DNA from: Pseudomonas sp. AL03
GTDB taxonomy: Bacteria; Pseudomonadota; Gammaproteobacteria; Pseudomonadales; Pseudomonadaceae
Length of the DNA: 47,497 nucleotides
Direction: 5' to 3'
Assembly: GCF_029960815.1 (NCBI RefSeq)
Contig: NZ_JASBRE010000036.1
Coordinates: 1-47,497, forward strand
Under the pieces are notes generated by a model that did not search any database, had not been told where the DNA came from, and saw nothing but the letters and a program-made list of their open reading frames with translations. This document shows, one piece after another, positions 8,728-16,753 of the stretch. A program made the position numbers and the translations under genes. Position 1 is the first letter of the stretch; each line of letters opens with the position of its first letter.

Positions 8728-10205
8728 GACGCAGATTCCTCTAAAAAGGCAGCTTCAGTCAGTTGCGCGCGGTAACGCTCGACGATCGCGTCCCGGCGCG
8801 GGCGGCCATTGGCAGTCAGCAGGCCATTGGCGGGTGTGAACGGTTGAGCCAGACGGGTCCAGTGATGGACCTGAGCGTAATCGGGCAAGGCCTCGTTGGC
8901 GTGGGCCACGGCGGCGGCCAGGTCTTCATCGGTGCAATCCGGGCGATGGGGCCAGAGCAGCGCGTGGTTGCTCGGCATCGCTTCGCCATAGACAAAGGCC
9001 TGGGCGATATGAAGGCGATGGGTCAGTTCAGCCTCGACCCATTCCGGGTTCACATTGCGGCCGTAACTGGTGACGAATTGATGTTTCTTGCGCCCCTTGA
9101 GGTAGAGAAAACCCTCGGAGTCGAATTCACCGAGATCGCCGCTGGGCCACCATTCATCGGTGTGCGGCGCTTCGCCCAGATAACCGAGCAAGGTCGACCC
9201 CTTGATCAGCACTTCGCCATCGTCGGCCAGGCGAATGTCCACGTGGGGCAGGGGCCGGCCGACACTGCCGGGGCGGCGCGTCTCTGGCCGATTGAGGCAC
9301 ACCACCGACGCGCACTCCGACAGTCCGTAGCCTTCGTAAACCGGTAGGCCGATCCGTTGCGCACGGTGCAGTAATTCTTCGCTAACCCGCGCCCCACCCA
9401 CCGCGGCAAAACGCAACGCGTAAGGGCTGAAGGCTTTTTGCTCGGCGGCGCTGACCAGTATCAATAGCAGCTGCGGTACGAGGATCAAACTCTCGGGGGT
9501 ACGGTTAGCCAGGCAACCGAGCAGCCGAGGCACATCAACACCGCTGGCACCCTGAATGCCCAGGGTTTTCTGGCTGGGCAAGCTCAACGTCGCGCCGGCG
9601 TACAACGCGGCATAGCAGCCGAGGTTTTCCAGCAGAATCGCCAGGGGCAGAAGCGCGAGATGGTGTTGGGGATCGGTGGGTTTGCTGGCCTGGTCCAGTT
9701 CGCGGGCGACCCGCAGAATGCTCTCGGCACTCAGGCACACGCCTTTCGGTGTGCCGGTGGTGCCCGAGGTGAAGGTCAGTTTGGCGGTGCCTTCGGGCAT
9801 CCGGTTGGGGCCGCTGAAGGTGCGGCGCCAGAACTCGCCAGTCTTCTCGTAGCCGGCCGTTTGCAGTTCACCTTCCAGTTCCGGCTCGGCAATCACCAGT
9901 CCGGCCTGGCTTAGCTCCAGACAATGGCTGCGTTGAGCCGGGCTGAAAAAGGGTGGCAAGGTCAGACAGGTCAGGCCTTCGAACAACACGGCCAAGTCCC
10001 AGAGCATGGCTTCGACGCCATTGTCCAAGGCCAGTGCAACCACCTTGACGTGTTCATCGCGCAGACGCTGCTGGCGATACACTACTTCGGCGTACAGCGT
10101 GGCGTAGTCCAGTTTCAGCTGATCACCCCACACGGCGATGGCATTGGTCTTGCGTTCAGCATGGCTGCGCAGGGCCTGTTTGAAACGCTCCCTTTCAGGC
10201 GACAT
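8724..10205 (-). CDS. AMP-binding acyl-activating enzyme (ANL superfamily)
   Basis: This 493-residue adenylate-forming enzyme has the ATP loop TSGTTGTPKGV, the A5-like YGLSECASVVCLNRPE and the A7/A8 region GDLGEFDSEGFLYLKGRKKHQFV. It should activate a carboxylic acid, probably a fatty acid, as acyl-AMP and then acyl-CoA or a direct acyl donor. The C-terminal A10 position, usually a Lys in GK, reads ANGRPRR (Arg468), so the adenylation half-reaction may be unusual. The start at 10205 (MSPERERF) has GAGGAG at good distance; a 30-residue upstream extension runs into the T_hemolysin gene and is rejected. It overlaps that gene by 11 bp and the oxygenase gene by 4 bp. No acyl-carrier protein is encoded nearby. 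Confidence 0.9.
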   Translation of the reverse strand: MSPERERFKQALRSHAERKTNAIAVWGDQLKLDYATLYAEVVYRQQRLRDEHVKVVALALDNGVEAMLWDLAVLFEGLTCLTLPPFFSPAQRSHCLELSQAGLVIAEPELEGELQTAGYEKTGEFWRRTFSGPNRMPEGTAKLTFTSGTTGTPKGVCLSAESILRVARELDQASKPTDPQHHLALLPLAILLENLGCYAALYAGATLSLPSQKTLGIQGASGVDVPRLLGCLANRTPESLILVPQLLLILVSAAEQKAFSPYALRFAAVGGARVSEELLHRAQRIGLPVYEGYGLSECASVVCLNRPETRRPGSVGRPLPHVDIRLADDGEVLIKGSTLLGYLGEAPHTDEWWPSGDLGEFDSEGFLYLKGRKKHQFVTSYGRNVNPEWVEAELTHRLHIAQAFVYGEAMPSNHALLWPHRPDCTDEDLAAAVAHANEALPDYAQVHHWTRLAQPFTPANGLLTANGRPRRDAIVERYRAQLTEAAFLEESAS

Positions 10206-10872
10206 GGCTGGACTCCTCGTTGGACGACGGCAACCCCAGGGGATTGAACATCCCAATGTTGCGCAAATGGATGAAGCCGGCGCGGATGTTGCCAACGTGC
10301 ACCCAAGGCTTGCTCTCGTAGTAACTGCCCCAGCTGTGGCGGTCGTCGCCCAGCCGCGCAGGATCGGCGGCGCAAAGGGTCACGGGTTTCAAGCCCAGAC
10401 GGTGAAAGCTGTTCACCAGGCCGATGTTGCCGGTGAACGCCACCCATTCCAGCCCCCCCATGGCCAGCAGGTAAGTGATGGCGATGATGCTCATTCGCGC
10501 ACTGCCGGTGTCGCTGGCGGCCAGGTTGCCCACCTCGACGATGCCAGTCCGGTCTACTGCGCAATTGGCAGCGGCACTGATCAGCGGATCGATCGGTTCG
10601 TCCAGGTAACGTTCCAGAAACAGCTGTCCGCTACTCGCCAGACGCATGCCGGCCACGGCACAGAGTTCACCTGAAGCGTTGTTCATGCCGAACAGCTCCG
10701 GCATGAAGTGACGGATATCGGCACCGTGGGCCTTACGGAAACGTTGCTGGATAAAGGCTTCGAACACTAAACGCTGAGGCTCGTCCGGCAGGGCTCTGGC
10801 CAGACTCATCTGCGGGGTTTCGGCGTGGCCAAAATGCAGGGGTAGAGGGATGTTCCAGTCGAAATCGGGCAT
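10195..10872 (-). CDS. 'Thermostable hemolysin' family protein (GNAT/LuxI-like fold)
   Basis: This 225-residue protein belongs to the thermostable hemolysin (delta-VPH) family, named for a Vibrio protein. It has no signal peptide or membrane helix. Its middle (FLERYLDEP..IVEVGNLAASDTGSARM) resembles the acyl-transferase core of autoinducer synthases and GNAT enzymes. A role in acyl transfer fits the adjacent acyl-activating enzyme better than pore formation, but this is inference. It is first in the seven-gene minus-strand operon; AGGGAGG precedes the ATG at 10872. A PmrA/BqsR-type box lies 49 bp upstream. Confidence 0.8.
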   Translation of the reverse strand: MPDFDWNIPLPLHFGHAETPQMSLARALPDEPQRLVFEAFIQQRFRKAHGADIRHFMPELFGMNNASGELCAVAGMRLASSGQLFLERYLDEPIDPLISAAANCAVDRTGIVEVGNLAASDTGSARMSIIAITYLLAMGGLEWVAFTGNIGLVNSFHRLGLKPVTLCAADPARLGDDRHSWGSYYESKPWVHVGNIRAGFIHLRNIGMFNPLGLPSSNEESSHVA

Positions 10873-10920
10873 TGGAAGACGCCTCCCTGAGTAAGTGTGG
10901 GAGGAGTATCGGAGGCATTT

Positions 10921-10937
10921 CTTAACGGAGTCTGAAG
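10921..10937 (-). promoter_or_regulatory. PmrA/BqsR-type box upstream of the T_hemolysin operon
   Basis: Read on the minus strand the site is CTTCAGACTCCGTTAAG, i.e. TTCAG-N6-TTAAG, one base from the TTAAG-N6-TTAAG direct repeat known for BqsR-like regulators. It points towards the operon that encodes such a regulator, 49 bp before the start codon. The companion box at 10964-10980 is inverted and matches it at 15 of 17 positions. Confidence 0.6.
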
Positions 10938-10963
10938 GTGGCCGAAAGATCGGTTGGGGCTGT

Positions 10964-10980
10964 CTTCAGATTGCGTTAAG
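10964..10980 (+). promoter_or_regulatory. PmrA/BqsR-type box upstream of cytochrome b561
   Basis: The plus strand reads CTTCAGATTGCGTTAAG (TTCAG-N6-TTAAG), oriented towards the cytochrome b561 gene starting at 11078. With the box at 10921-10937 it forms an imperfect inverted pair separated by 26 bp, so both divergent units are probably controlled by the same regulator. Confidence 0.6.
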
Positions 10981-11077
10981 ACTGGGCGGGCAGGGTGGCG
11001 CCATTCGGTTCGGCAACAAGGCGGAACCGGGCTGCGCGAATGAGTCGGCAGCCACAATAACGTTCACGAGGCTAGTT

Positions 11078-11650
11078 ATGACCCGCGATGCACTCGCTCA
11101 CCGGTATGGAAAACTCTCGATCACCTTGCACTGGCTGATGCTCGTGCTGTTTGTCGGCGTGTATGCCTGCATCGAAATCAAAGGGCTGTTACCCCGCGGG
11201 CATGCGTTGAGGAGCTTGTTCCTGGGGCTGCACGGCGTATTTGGACTGAGCATTTTTGTGTTGGTCTGGGTACGCTTGCTCGGGCGGCTTACCCCGCGTC
11301 CACCAATCACTCCCGCGCTGCCCGGCTGGCAGACTGGCGTTTCGCACCTGATGCACCTGGCGCTGTATGGGCTGATGATCGCCACGCCATTGTTGGCCTG
11401 GCTGATGCTGTCGGCAGGTGGCAAGCCGATGCCTTATTTTGGTTTTTTCCTGCCATCGCCGGTGGCCGTCGATCCGGACCTGGCCAAGCAGTTCAAGGAC
11501 TGGCACGAACTGCTCGGCAGCGCCGGTTACTGGCTGATCGGCTTGCACGCGGCGGCGGGGTTGTTCCATCACTATTGGGTCCGCGACAACACCCTGACGC
11601 GCATGCTGCCCGGTCGATCCGGCAACACGGTCAGTCAGCGTCAGCGATAA
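11078..11650 (+). CDS. Cytochrome b561 family protein
   Basis: This 190-residue inner-membrane di-heme b-type cytochrome has four hydrophobic helices with His residues typical of the family: LHWLML and LGLHGVFGL in the first half, SHLMHLALYG and GLHAAAGLFHHYWV in the second. The family moves electrons between quinol and other acceptors, including superoxide for E. coli CybB. The start at 11078 is preceded by CGAGG; an in-frame run back to 10895 lies inside the promoter and is not used. A TTCAG-N6-TTAAG box lies upstream, so it may share control with the divergent operon. Its last 20 bp overlap the convergent alkC. Confidence 0.88.
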   Translation: MTRDALAHRYGKLSITLHWLMLVLFVGVYACIEIKGLLPRGHALRSLFLGLHGVFGLSIFVLVWVRLLGRLTPRPPITPALPGWQTGVSHLMHLALYGLMIATPLLAWLMLSAGGKPMPYFGFFLPSPVAVDPDLAKQFKDWHELLGSAGYWLIGLHAAAGLFHHYWVRDNTLTRMLPGRSGNTVSQRQR

Positions 11651-12743
11651 TCTCGAACCCGGTACTGGCCAGGCGCTCGCCGTTCACCAGAATGTGCACG
11701 GCGTGCTTGCCTGTGTAATGCCGGCGGGTGGTGAGTTCCTTGATGTGCTGACCTCGCGCAACCGTCTCGGTAGCCATGCCGGAAAGCGTCAGCGCCTTGA
11801 GCTTGAACACCTTCGCCGACGTGCTGCCGTTGGCTTTGACGTAATCGATGGCGTAGTCGATCACCAGTCGCTGATTGTCCTCGATCCTGGATTTGACGCC
11901 AAAGGACAGGGTGATTTTTTCACCCAGGCGAATCACCGCCGGTTCCACCTTCACATCGATGATTTCGACCTCAGGCTTGCCGCCCGCGCCAATGATCGTC
12001 AACGCTCGCGGGTTGCCCTGTTTGATCAGGTTGCGCAGGGCATGTTTGGCGATCCATGCCGTGTGTTTGTTGTCCAGCGACCAACCTTCGATCAGGTCCA
12101 GCACCCACTCTGGATGATCCTTGGTGATGTCGTTGAGGTGATTGGCCACGGACTTGCGCACATAGAGGCTGTCGTCGGCCTTAAGGTTGTCGAGGATCGT
12201 GGCGGCGAGTGTCGGGTCGGCTTGCACCTGTTCCAGTCGGAACGACCATGGCAGGCGCGGTCGACTGCCTTCGCTGGCCAAGCGCCGGACGTGTTCGTTG
12301 CCATCCAGGGACCAGTCGTGCATCAGCGCCAGTGTGGGTTTGATATCGCTGCGCAGGAAATAGCGGATCGCAAACTCCGATGAACCGAACGCGGTGAAGT
12401 ATTTGAGGGCGTCCATGGACAACTCGAATGCATGTTCGCCATACGTCGCGACGTAATGCGGCAATGAGATGCTGACGAAGCCGCTGTTCAGGCGCGGAGC
12501 GAGGGCGCGCAGCACCTCAAGCGTCTCTTCATAACTCAACGGCAGTACCGCGTGCAGGCACTCGCTGACCCGGGCCATGCGCTGCATGATCGATAATTGC
12601 GCAAGCCCGTCGTTGGCCATTTTCAGGAAGGCTTTGGCGTTGAACTCGGGGTAGACCGCGGTCATCTCGGTGGCGATGTGTTTGAGGCGATCGGCGTTGA
12701 AGATTTCCTTGAGGGCGGGGGAGGTTTGGTCTGCATTGCTCAT
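11631..12743 (-). CDS. alkC: DNA alkylation repair glycosylase AlkC
   Basis: This 370-residue enzyme is of the AlkC/AlkD HEAT-like-repeat family. Residues about 1-260 are the helical repeat domain (e.g. WSLDGNEHVRRLASEGSRPRLPW, SVANHLNDITKDHPEWVLDLIEGW). The last 100 residues are a beta-rich Ig-like domain (EIIDVKVEPAVIRLGEKITLSF to the end), matching the architecture described for P. fluorescens AlkC. The family excises 3-methyladenine and related cationic lesions without base flipping. It is a single gene with its own start at 12743, convergent with cytochrome b561 and 48 bp downstream of the Kef-type gene. No Ada box is obvious upstream. Confidence 0.86.
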   Translation of the reverse strand: MSNADQTSPALKEIFNADRLKHIATEMTAVYPEFNAKAFLKMANDGLAQLSIMQRMARVSECLHAVLPLSYEETLEVLRALAPRLNSGFVSISLPHYVATYGEHAFELSMDALKYFTAFGSSEFAIRYFLRSDIKPTLALMHDWSLDGNEHVRRLASEGSRPRLPWSFRLEQVQADPTLAATILDNLKADDSLYVRKSVANHLNDITKDHPEWVLDLIEGWSLDNKHTAWIAKHALRNLIKQGNPRALTIIGAGGKPEVEIIDVKVEPAVIRLGEKITLSFGVKSRIEDNQRLVIDYAIDYVKANGSTSAKVFKLKALTLSGMATETVARGQHIKELTTRRHYTGKHAVHILVNGERLASTGFEIIADAD

Positions 12744-12758
12744 CGAGATGTCCTTATG

Positions 12759-12788
12759 ATCGTTCCCACGCGGGAGAGAGGGAACGAT
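12759..12788. repeat. REP-like hairpin remnant
   Basis: ATCGTTCCC at 12759-12767 is repeated in inverted form as GGGAACGAT at 12780-12788, with CACGCGGGAGAGA-type sequence between. The GATCGTTCCCACGC core is a familiar Pseudomonas REP type. It sits between two minus-strand genes and may end kef transcription. Confidence 0.4.
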
Positions 12789-12791
12789 AAG

Positions 12792-14600
12792 TTACGCCTT
12801 GCCTGATTCTTCTTCCAACTGATCCGCCTCAAACAACCTCGCCAGTTCCGCCCGCGCTTCCTGCGCCGTCTGCAATACCTTCGCCGCATCGTCATAAATC
12901 GCATGCTGGGCTTCCAGCACTTGTTCGTCGTGATGCTTGAAACGCTTGATCCGCGCATCGGCCTGGGTTTGGGTCAACCCCAGCCCGACCAGCGTGCGCC
13001 GGCTCATTTCCAGGCTCGAATAATAGGTTTCCCGAATGGCCTCGGCGCCAAGGTCAACCAGACGATGCACATGCTGACGGTTACGGGCCCGGGCGATGAT
13101 TTTGATGTGCGGATAGAGTTTGTGTACCAACTCGGCGGTCTTGATGTTGGTGTCCGGGTCGTCAGTGGCGATGACAAAGTACTCCGCCTGCTCGACCTTG
13201 GCCGCACTGAGGATCTCCGGGCGCATCGGGTCGCCGTAGAACACCGGTACGCCGCCGAAGCTGCGCGACAGTTCGATGGTTTCCACCGAGGTATCGAGGG
13301 CGACGAACTTGATGTTTTGCGCGCGCAATATCCGCGCAACGATCTGCCCCATACGGCCCATGCCGGCGATCACCACGCGCGGCGCGTCGGTATCGATCTC
13401 GCGGAATTTCTCCGGCACCACCACGGGTTGAACCTTGGGGCTCACCAGTCGCGCGCACACCAGCAATAGCAGCGGCGTCACCGCCATGGACAACGTGATG
13501 GTCAGCACCAGCAAGTCGTACAGGCGCGGCTCGAACAACCCCTGGTCGCGGCCAATCTTGAACACCACAAAAGCAAACTCACCACCGGCGGCCAGCACGA
13601 TGCCGAGGCGAATGGCACTGACCTTGCCCAGACCTCCCGCCAGCCGACCGACGACAAACAGCAGCGGTAATTTGATTGCGATCAGCAACAGAGTCAGGCC
13701 CAGCACCGTAATCGGCGCGCTCAGTAGCAGACTCAGGTTGGCGCCCATGCCGACACTGATGAAAAACAGCCCCAGCAGCAATCCCTTGAACGGCTCGATT
13801 TGCGCTTCCAGTTCGTGGCGGTATTCGGAGTCCGCCAGCAGCAACCCGGCGAGGAACGCCCCCAACGCCATGGACACGCCCACCAGGTCCATCAACCACG
13901 CCGTGCCGATCACCACCAGCAACGCGGTGGCGGTGGAGACTTCCGGCAAACCGGTCTTGGCCACCACCCGGAACACTGGTCGCAGCAGATATCGCCCACC
14001 GATCACCACCACCGCGATGCTGCCCAGCATGCGCAAACCGTGATTGAGGTCTTCGGCAGTACTGGTGGAGTGATCGCCGCCCGCCAGCAACGGCACCATC
14101 GCGATCAACGGGATGGCGGCGATGTCCTGGAACAACAGAATCGCGAATGCCAACCGCCCGTGAGGGCTGGTCAGTTCCTTGCGTTCGGCCAGGCTTTGCA
14201 AACCGAACGCGGTGGACGACAGCGCCAGGCCCAAGCCCAACACGATCGCGCTGTTCAGCGGCTGGCCGAACACGAACAGTGCCAGCACACCAATCACCGA
14301 CCCCGTCAGCAGCACCTGCGCCAGACCTACGCCAAACACCGATCTGCGCATTACCCACAAACGTCGCGGCGACAGTTCAAGACCAATGATGAACAGCAGC
14401 AACACCACCCCCAGTTCGGAAATGTGGCTGACACTTTGCGGATTGCCAATCAAGCCCAGCACCGATGGCCCAATGATCACCCCTGCAAACAGATAACCCA
14501 GCACCGCCCCCAGTTGCAGGCGCTTGGCCAAGGGAACGGTGAGCACCGCCGCGAACAGAAACACGACAGCGGCTTGCAACAGGTTGCCTTCATGGGGCAT
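12792..14600 (-). CDS. Kef-type K+/H+ antiporter (CPA2 family with TrkA-N domain)
   Basis: This 602-residue protein has 11-13 hydrophobic helices of the Na+/H+ exchanger type over the first 380 residues, then a cytosolic Rossmann RCK/TrkA-N domain beginning at VVIAGMGRMGQIVARIL. The C-terminal tail is charged and coiled. Length and layout match KefB/KefC of enteric bacteria, glutathione-adduct-gated K+ efflux systems that acidify the cytoplasm to protect against electrophiles. Whether this one is glutathione-regulated is not certain. The start at 14600 (MPHEGNLLQ) has CTGGAG upstream and places the first helix correctly; a 68-residue in-frame extension lacks a helix and crosses into the divergent promoter. 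KefF/KefG, the usual ancillary subunit, is not adjacent. Confidence 0.88.
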   Translation of the reverse strand: MPHEGNLLQAAVVFLFAAVLTVPLAKRLQLGAVLGYLFAGVIIGPSVLGLIGNPQSVSHISELGVVLLLFIIGLELSPRRLWVMRRSVFGVGLAQVLLTGSVIGVLALFVFGQPLNSAIVLGLGLALSSTAFGLQSLAERKELTSPHGRLAFAILLFQDIAAIPLIAMVPLLAGGDHSTSTAEDLNHGLRMLGSIAVVVIGGRYLLRPVFRVVAKTGLPEVSTATALLVVIGTAWLMDLVGVSMALGAFLAGLLLADSEYRHELEAQIEPFKGLLLGLFFISVGMGANLSLLLSAPITVLGLTLLLIAIKLPLLFVVGRLAGGLGKVSAIRLGIVLAAGGEFAFVVFKIGRDQGLFEPRLYDLLVLTITLSMAVTPLLLLVCARLVSPKVQPVVVPEKFREIDTDAPRVVIAGMGRMGQIVARILRAQNIKFVALDTSVETIELSRSFGGVPVFYGDPMRPEILSAAKVEQAEYFVIATDDPDTNIKTAELVHKLYPHIKIIARARNRQHVHRLVDLGAEAIRETYYSSLEMSRRTLVGLGLTQTQADARIKRFKHHDEQVLEAQHAIYDDAAKVLQTAQEARAELARLFEADQLEEESGKA

Positions 14601-14757
14601 GGCGAAACTCCAGGGACTCGGTGCGGCGGGGCGGTAAGGATAAAGGCTTGAGAAGCGTGCGTCAGCCAATGCAATCGCAATCATTGCAGCAATAAGGAAT
14701 GATTCAGCGCCAGCGCAGTCGGATTTCAGGTACCACGACATCAATGGAGGTTCACCG

Positions 14758-15066
14758 ATGAACAACAAGACCCTTATCGCCAGCCTCGCCCTGGTCGCAG
14801 GCATTGCCGGTATCAGCCCGATCGTTCAAGCGGATGACCCCCCGCAAAAAACCGTCCAGCCCGGGGCTAACAATTCCCGCCAACTGGTGGTCGGCGACCG
14901 CGCCCCCGACGTTTACCAACGCAGCGAAAAAGCCCTGGTTAATTGGAAGCAGGAAGGCCTGAAAGCGCCAAAGGCTCAGGCGCAGTGGGTGCAGATCAAT
15001 GACAAGTACATGATGGTGATGATCACCAACGGGACGATTGTGGATATCACGCCGGCGGAGCGTTAG
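14758..15066 (+). CDS. RcnB-family periplasmic protein
   Basis: This 102-residue protein has a Sec signal peptide (cut near VQA-DD at about 25) and then the RcnB pattern: GDRAPDVYQ, ALVNWKQEGLKAP, QWVQINDKYMMV, ITNGTIVDI. E. coli RcnB is periplasmic and adjusts Ni/Co efflux, but many Pseudomonas paralogues have no metal link, and the His-rich stretch of RcnB is missing here. Metal binding is therefore doubtful. GGAGG precedes the ATG. It is divergent from the Kef gene and 12 bp from the convergent cyclase gene. Confidence 0.8.
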   Translation: MNNKTLIASLALVAGIAGISPIVQADDPPQKTVQPGANNSRQLVVGDRAPDVYQRSEKALVNWKQEGLKAPKAQAQWVQINDKYMMVMITNGTIVDITPAER

Positions 15067-15078
15067 GCCGCCGAAAGG

Positions 15079-16152
15079 CTATTCGCTATGAGCGCGTACC
15101 GGGCTTTCAGTGCCCAACCGATACTGATTATTCCCACTGCGCTTCGCCTCATACATCGCCAGGTCCGCTATATGAATCAACCGGTCCATGCTTGGCGCAT
15201 GGTCCGGGAACACCGCGCCCCCCAGACTGGTGCCGATGTGTCGTTGATCATTACCGATGGTCACCGGTGGCGACAGTTCGACGAAGATTTTCTGGCAAAT
15301 GCTGCGGGCTTCGTCTTGCAGGTTGTTGCCCTGGGACAGGCCTTGAAGGATGACCACAAATTCGTCGCCACCGATCCGGGCGACGGTATCGGTTGAACGC
15401 AGGATTCGCTTCAGTCGGGTGGCGGTGGTGATCAGGACCCGGTCGCCGGCCGCATGACCGTAATGGTCGTTGATTGCCTTGAAACCATTGAGGTCGACAA
15501 ACACCAGCGCAACCCTCGTGGCGCTGATGCGGGCCTGTTCCAGCGCTTCGGACAGGCGCTCTTCGAGCACCAGGCGATTGGGCAGACCGGTCAGCGGGTC
15601 GAAGTGGGCCAAGTGTTGCAGGTAGCTGGCGGAGGCTTTTTCCTCGGTGATATCGCGTACCACGCCCATCATCTTGATCGTTGCATCGTGGTCGTTCTTG
15701 ACCACATTGCCCGTCTCGCGCAACCAGCGAATGGTGCCGTCGGGCCAGATGACCCGGTATTCCTCGTCATGGTTTTCGCCGGTTTCCAGGCAGCGCAACT
15801 CGCCGGCCCGGACCTTGGTCCGGTCGTCCGGGTGAACGCATGAGCAAAACAGCGCGTAGGAGGGCGTTACTTCCTCGATCTTGAAGCCGAACATGGCGTA
15901 GATCGCGTCCGACCAATAGAGCTTGTCGGTATCGACATCCCAGTCCCAGGTACCGATGCGGGCGAAGTATTGGCTGCGCTTGAAGCGTTCGGCGTCGCCG
16001 TCCTGACGGATATTTTGTCCGTCAGTCAGGCGGGTGATCAGCACGCGATACTCGGCCAGCTGCTTTTGCAGCGAACGCTCGCGACAGATCAACGCGATGA
16101 TCAGGGCAAGCATCACTAAGCCGATGGTTGCGCTGGTCCAGTCTCCATTCAT
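15079..16152 (-). CDS. PAS-GGDEF diguanylate cyclase
   Basis: This 357-residue membrane-anchored c-di-GMP synthase has an N-terminal helix at about 7-23, a short coiled linker, and a PAS domain at about 60-178 (IGTWDWDVDTDKLYWSD to VRDITEEK). The GGDEF domain has an intact RIGGDEFVV active site and the inhibitory site RSTD five residues before it, so it should be active and feedback-inhibited. No EAL domain is present. The PAS region resembles PAS_3 folds that bind small ligands; the ligand is unknown. It is a single gene, convergent with the RcnB-family gene. Confidence 0.92.
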   Translation of the reverse strand: MNGDWTSATIGLVMLALIIALICRERSLQKQLAEYRVLITRLTDGQNIRQDGDAERFKRSQYFARIGTWDWDVDTDKLYWSDAIYAMFGFKIEEVTPSYALFCSCVHPDDRTKVRAGELRCLETGENHDEEYRVIWPDGTIRWLRETGNVVKNDHDATIKMMGVVRDITEEKASASYLQHLAHFDPLTGLPNRLVLEERLSEALEQARISATRVALVFVDLNGFKAINDHYGHAAGDRVLITTATRLKRILRSTDTVARIGGDEFVVILQGLSQGNNLQDEARSICQKIFVELSPPVTIGNDQRHIGTSLGGAVFPDHAPSMDRLIHIADLAMYEAKRSGNNQYRLGTESPVRAHSE

Positions 16153-16337
16153 TCAGGAATTGCCATCATTGCGTGTTGAGCCGTGCGGGTAGGTGCTGCA
16201 TATCTTAGTTCACGGTCACTGCAGGAAACAGGTTTAAACCCCTCGCCAGTCGATTCGAATGGTTGCCAATCGGCTGAAAATCTGGGAAAACGGCGCCCAT
16301 AAAGCCTTTCGGGCAAACGAATACGCGAGTGCATGCA

Positions 16338-16676
16338 ATGAATGACGAGCTTCAGATAATCGACCTCCAATCGGGCGACGGCAAAGCCGCCGTCAAAGGC
16401 GCGCTGATCACCACGCAGTACCGTGGCTGGCTGGAAGACGGCACCGAGTTCGATTCTTCCTACAGCCGTGGCAAGCCTTTTCAGTGCGTGATCGGCACTG
16501 GTCGGGTTATCAAAGGGTGGGATCAGGGGATTATCGGTATGCAGGTTGGCGGTAAGCGCAAGCTGTTGGTGCCTGCGCATTTGGCTTATGGCGAGCGGAC
16601 CATGGGCAAGATCGCGCCGCACTCGAACCTGATCTTCGAGATTGAATTGCTGGAAGTGCTGACGCGCGATGATTGA
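16338..16676 (+). CDS. FKBP-type peptidyl-prolyl isomerase
   Basis: This 112-residue single-domain FKBP has the FK506-binding core motifs YRGWLEDGTEFDSS, VIKGWDQGI, MQVGGKRKLLVPAHLAYG and FEIELLEV. It lacks a signal peptide, so it is cytosolic, and catalyses proline isomerisation in folding. ATG at 16338 is preferred over GTG at 16329, although no strong ribosome site is visible for either. The last 23 bases of the gene region (16652-16674) are duplicated at 18421-18443, on the far side of the bacteriocin cassette, suggesting this 3' end was the insertion point. Confidence 0.92.
   Translation: MNDELQIIDLQSGDGKAAVKGALITTQYRGWLEDGTEFDSSYSRGKPFQCVIGTGRVIKGWDQGIIGMQVGGKRKLLVPAHLAYGERTMGKIAPHSNLIFEIELLEVLTRDD
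16652..16674. repeat. 23-bp direct repeat, copy 1 (FKBP 3' end)
   Basis: This is a perfect 23-base match, starting GGAAGTGCTGACG and ending GATGATT, to 18421-18443. Here it encodes the FKBP C-terminus. GATGC follows at once here and after two extra bases in copy 2. It flanks the lower-GC toxin/immunity segment like an attachment-site duplication. Confidence 0.85.
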
Positions 16677-16753
16677 TGCGTGAGTTGAAATTAGCTTTAT
16701 GACGAGGGCAGCCCCCTCGCCACAATGTTCGTGCGTTCGAGGTCCCTGGCGGA

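Noticed and set aside
14601..14804. N-terminal extension of the Kef-type antiporter
   Set aside because: It covers the divergent promoter and gene start of the RcnB-family gene and spoils the expected N-terminal helix.
16703..16719. Hairpin CGAGGG-CAGCC-CCCTCG after the FKBP gene as a terminator
   Set aside because: The stem is short and no T run follows on either strand, so it is not called.
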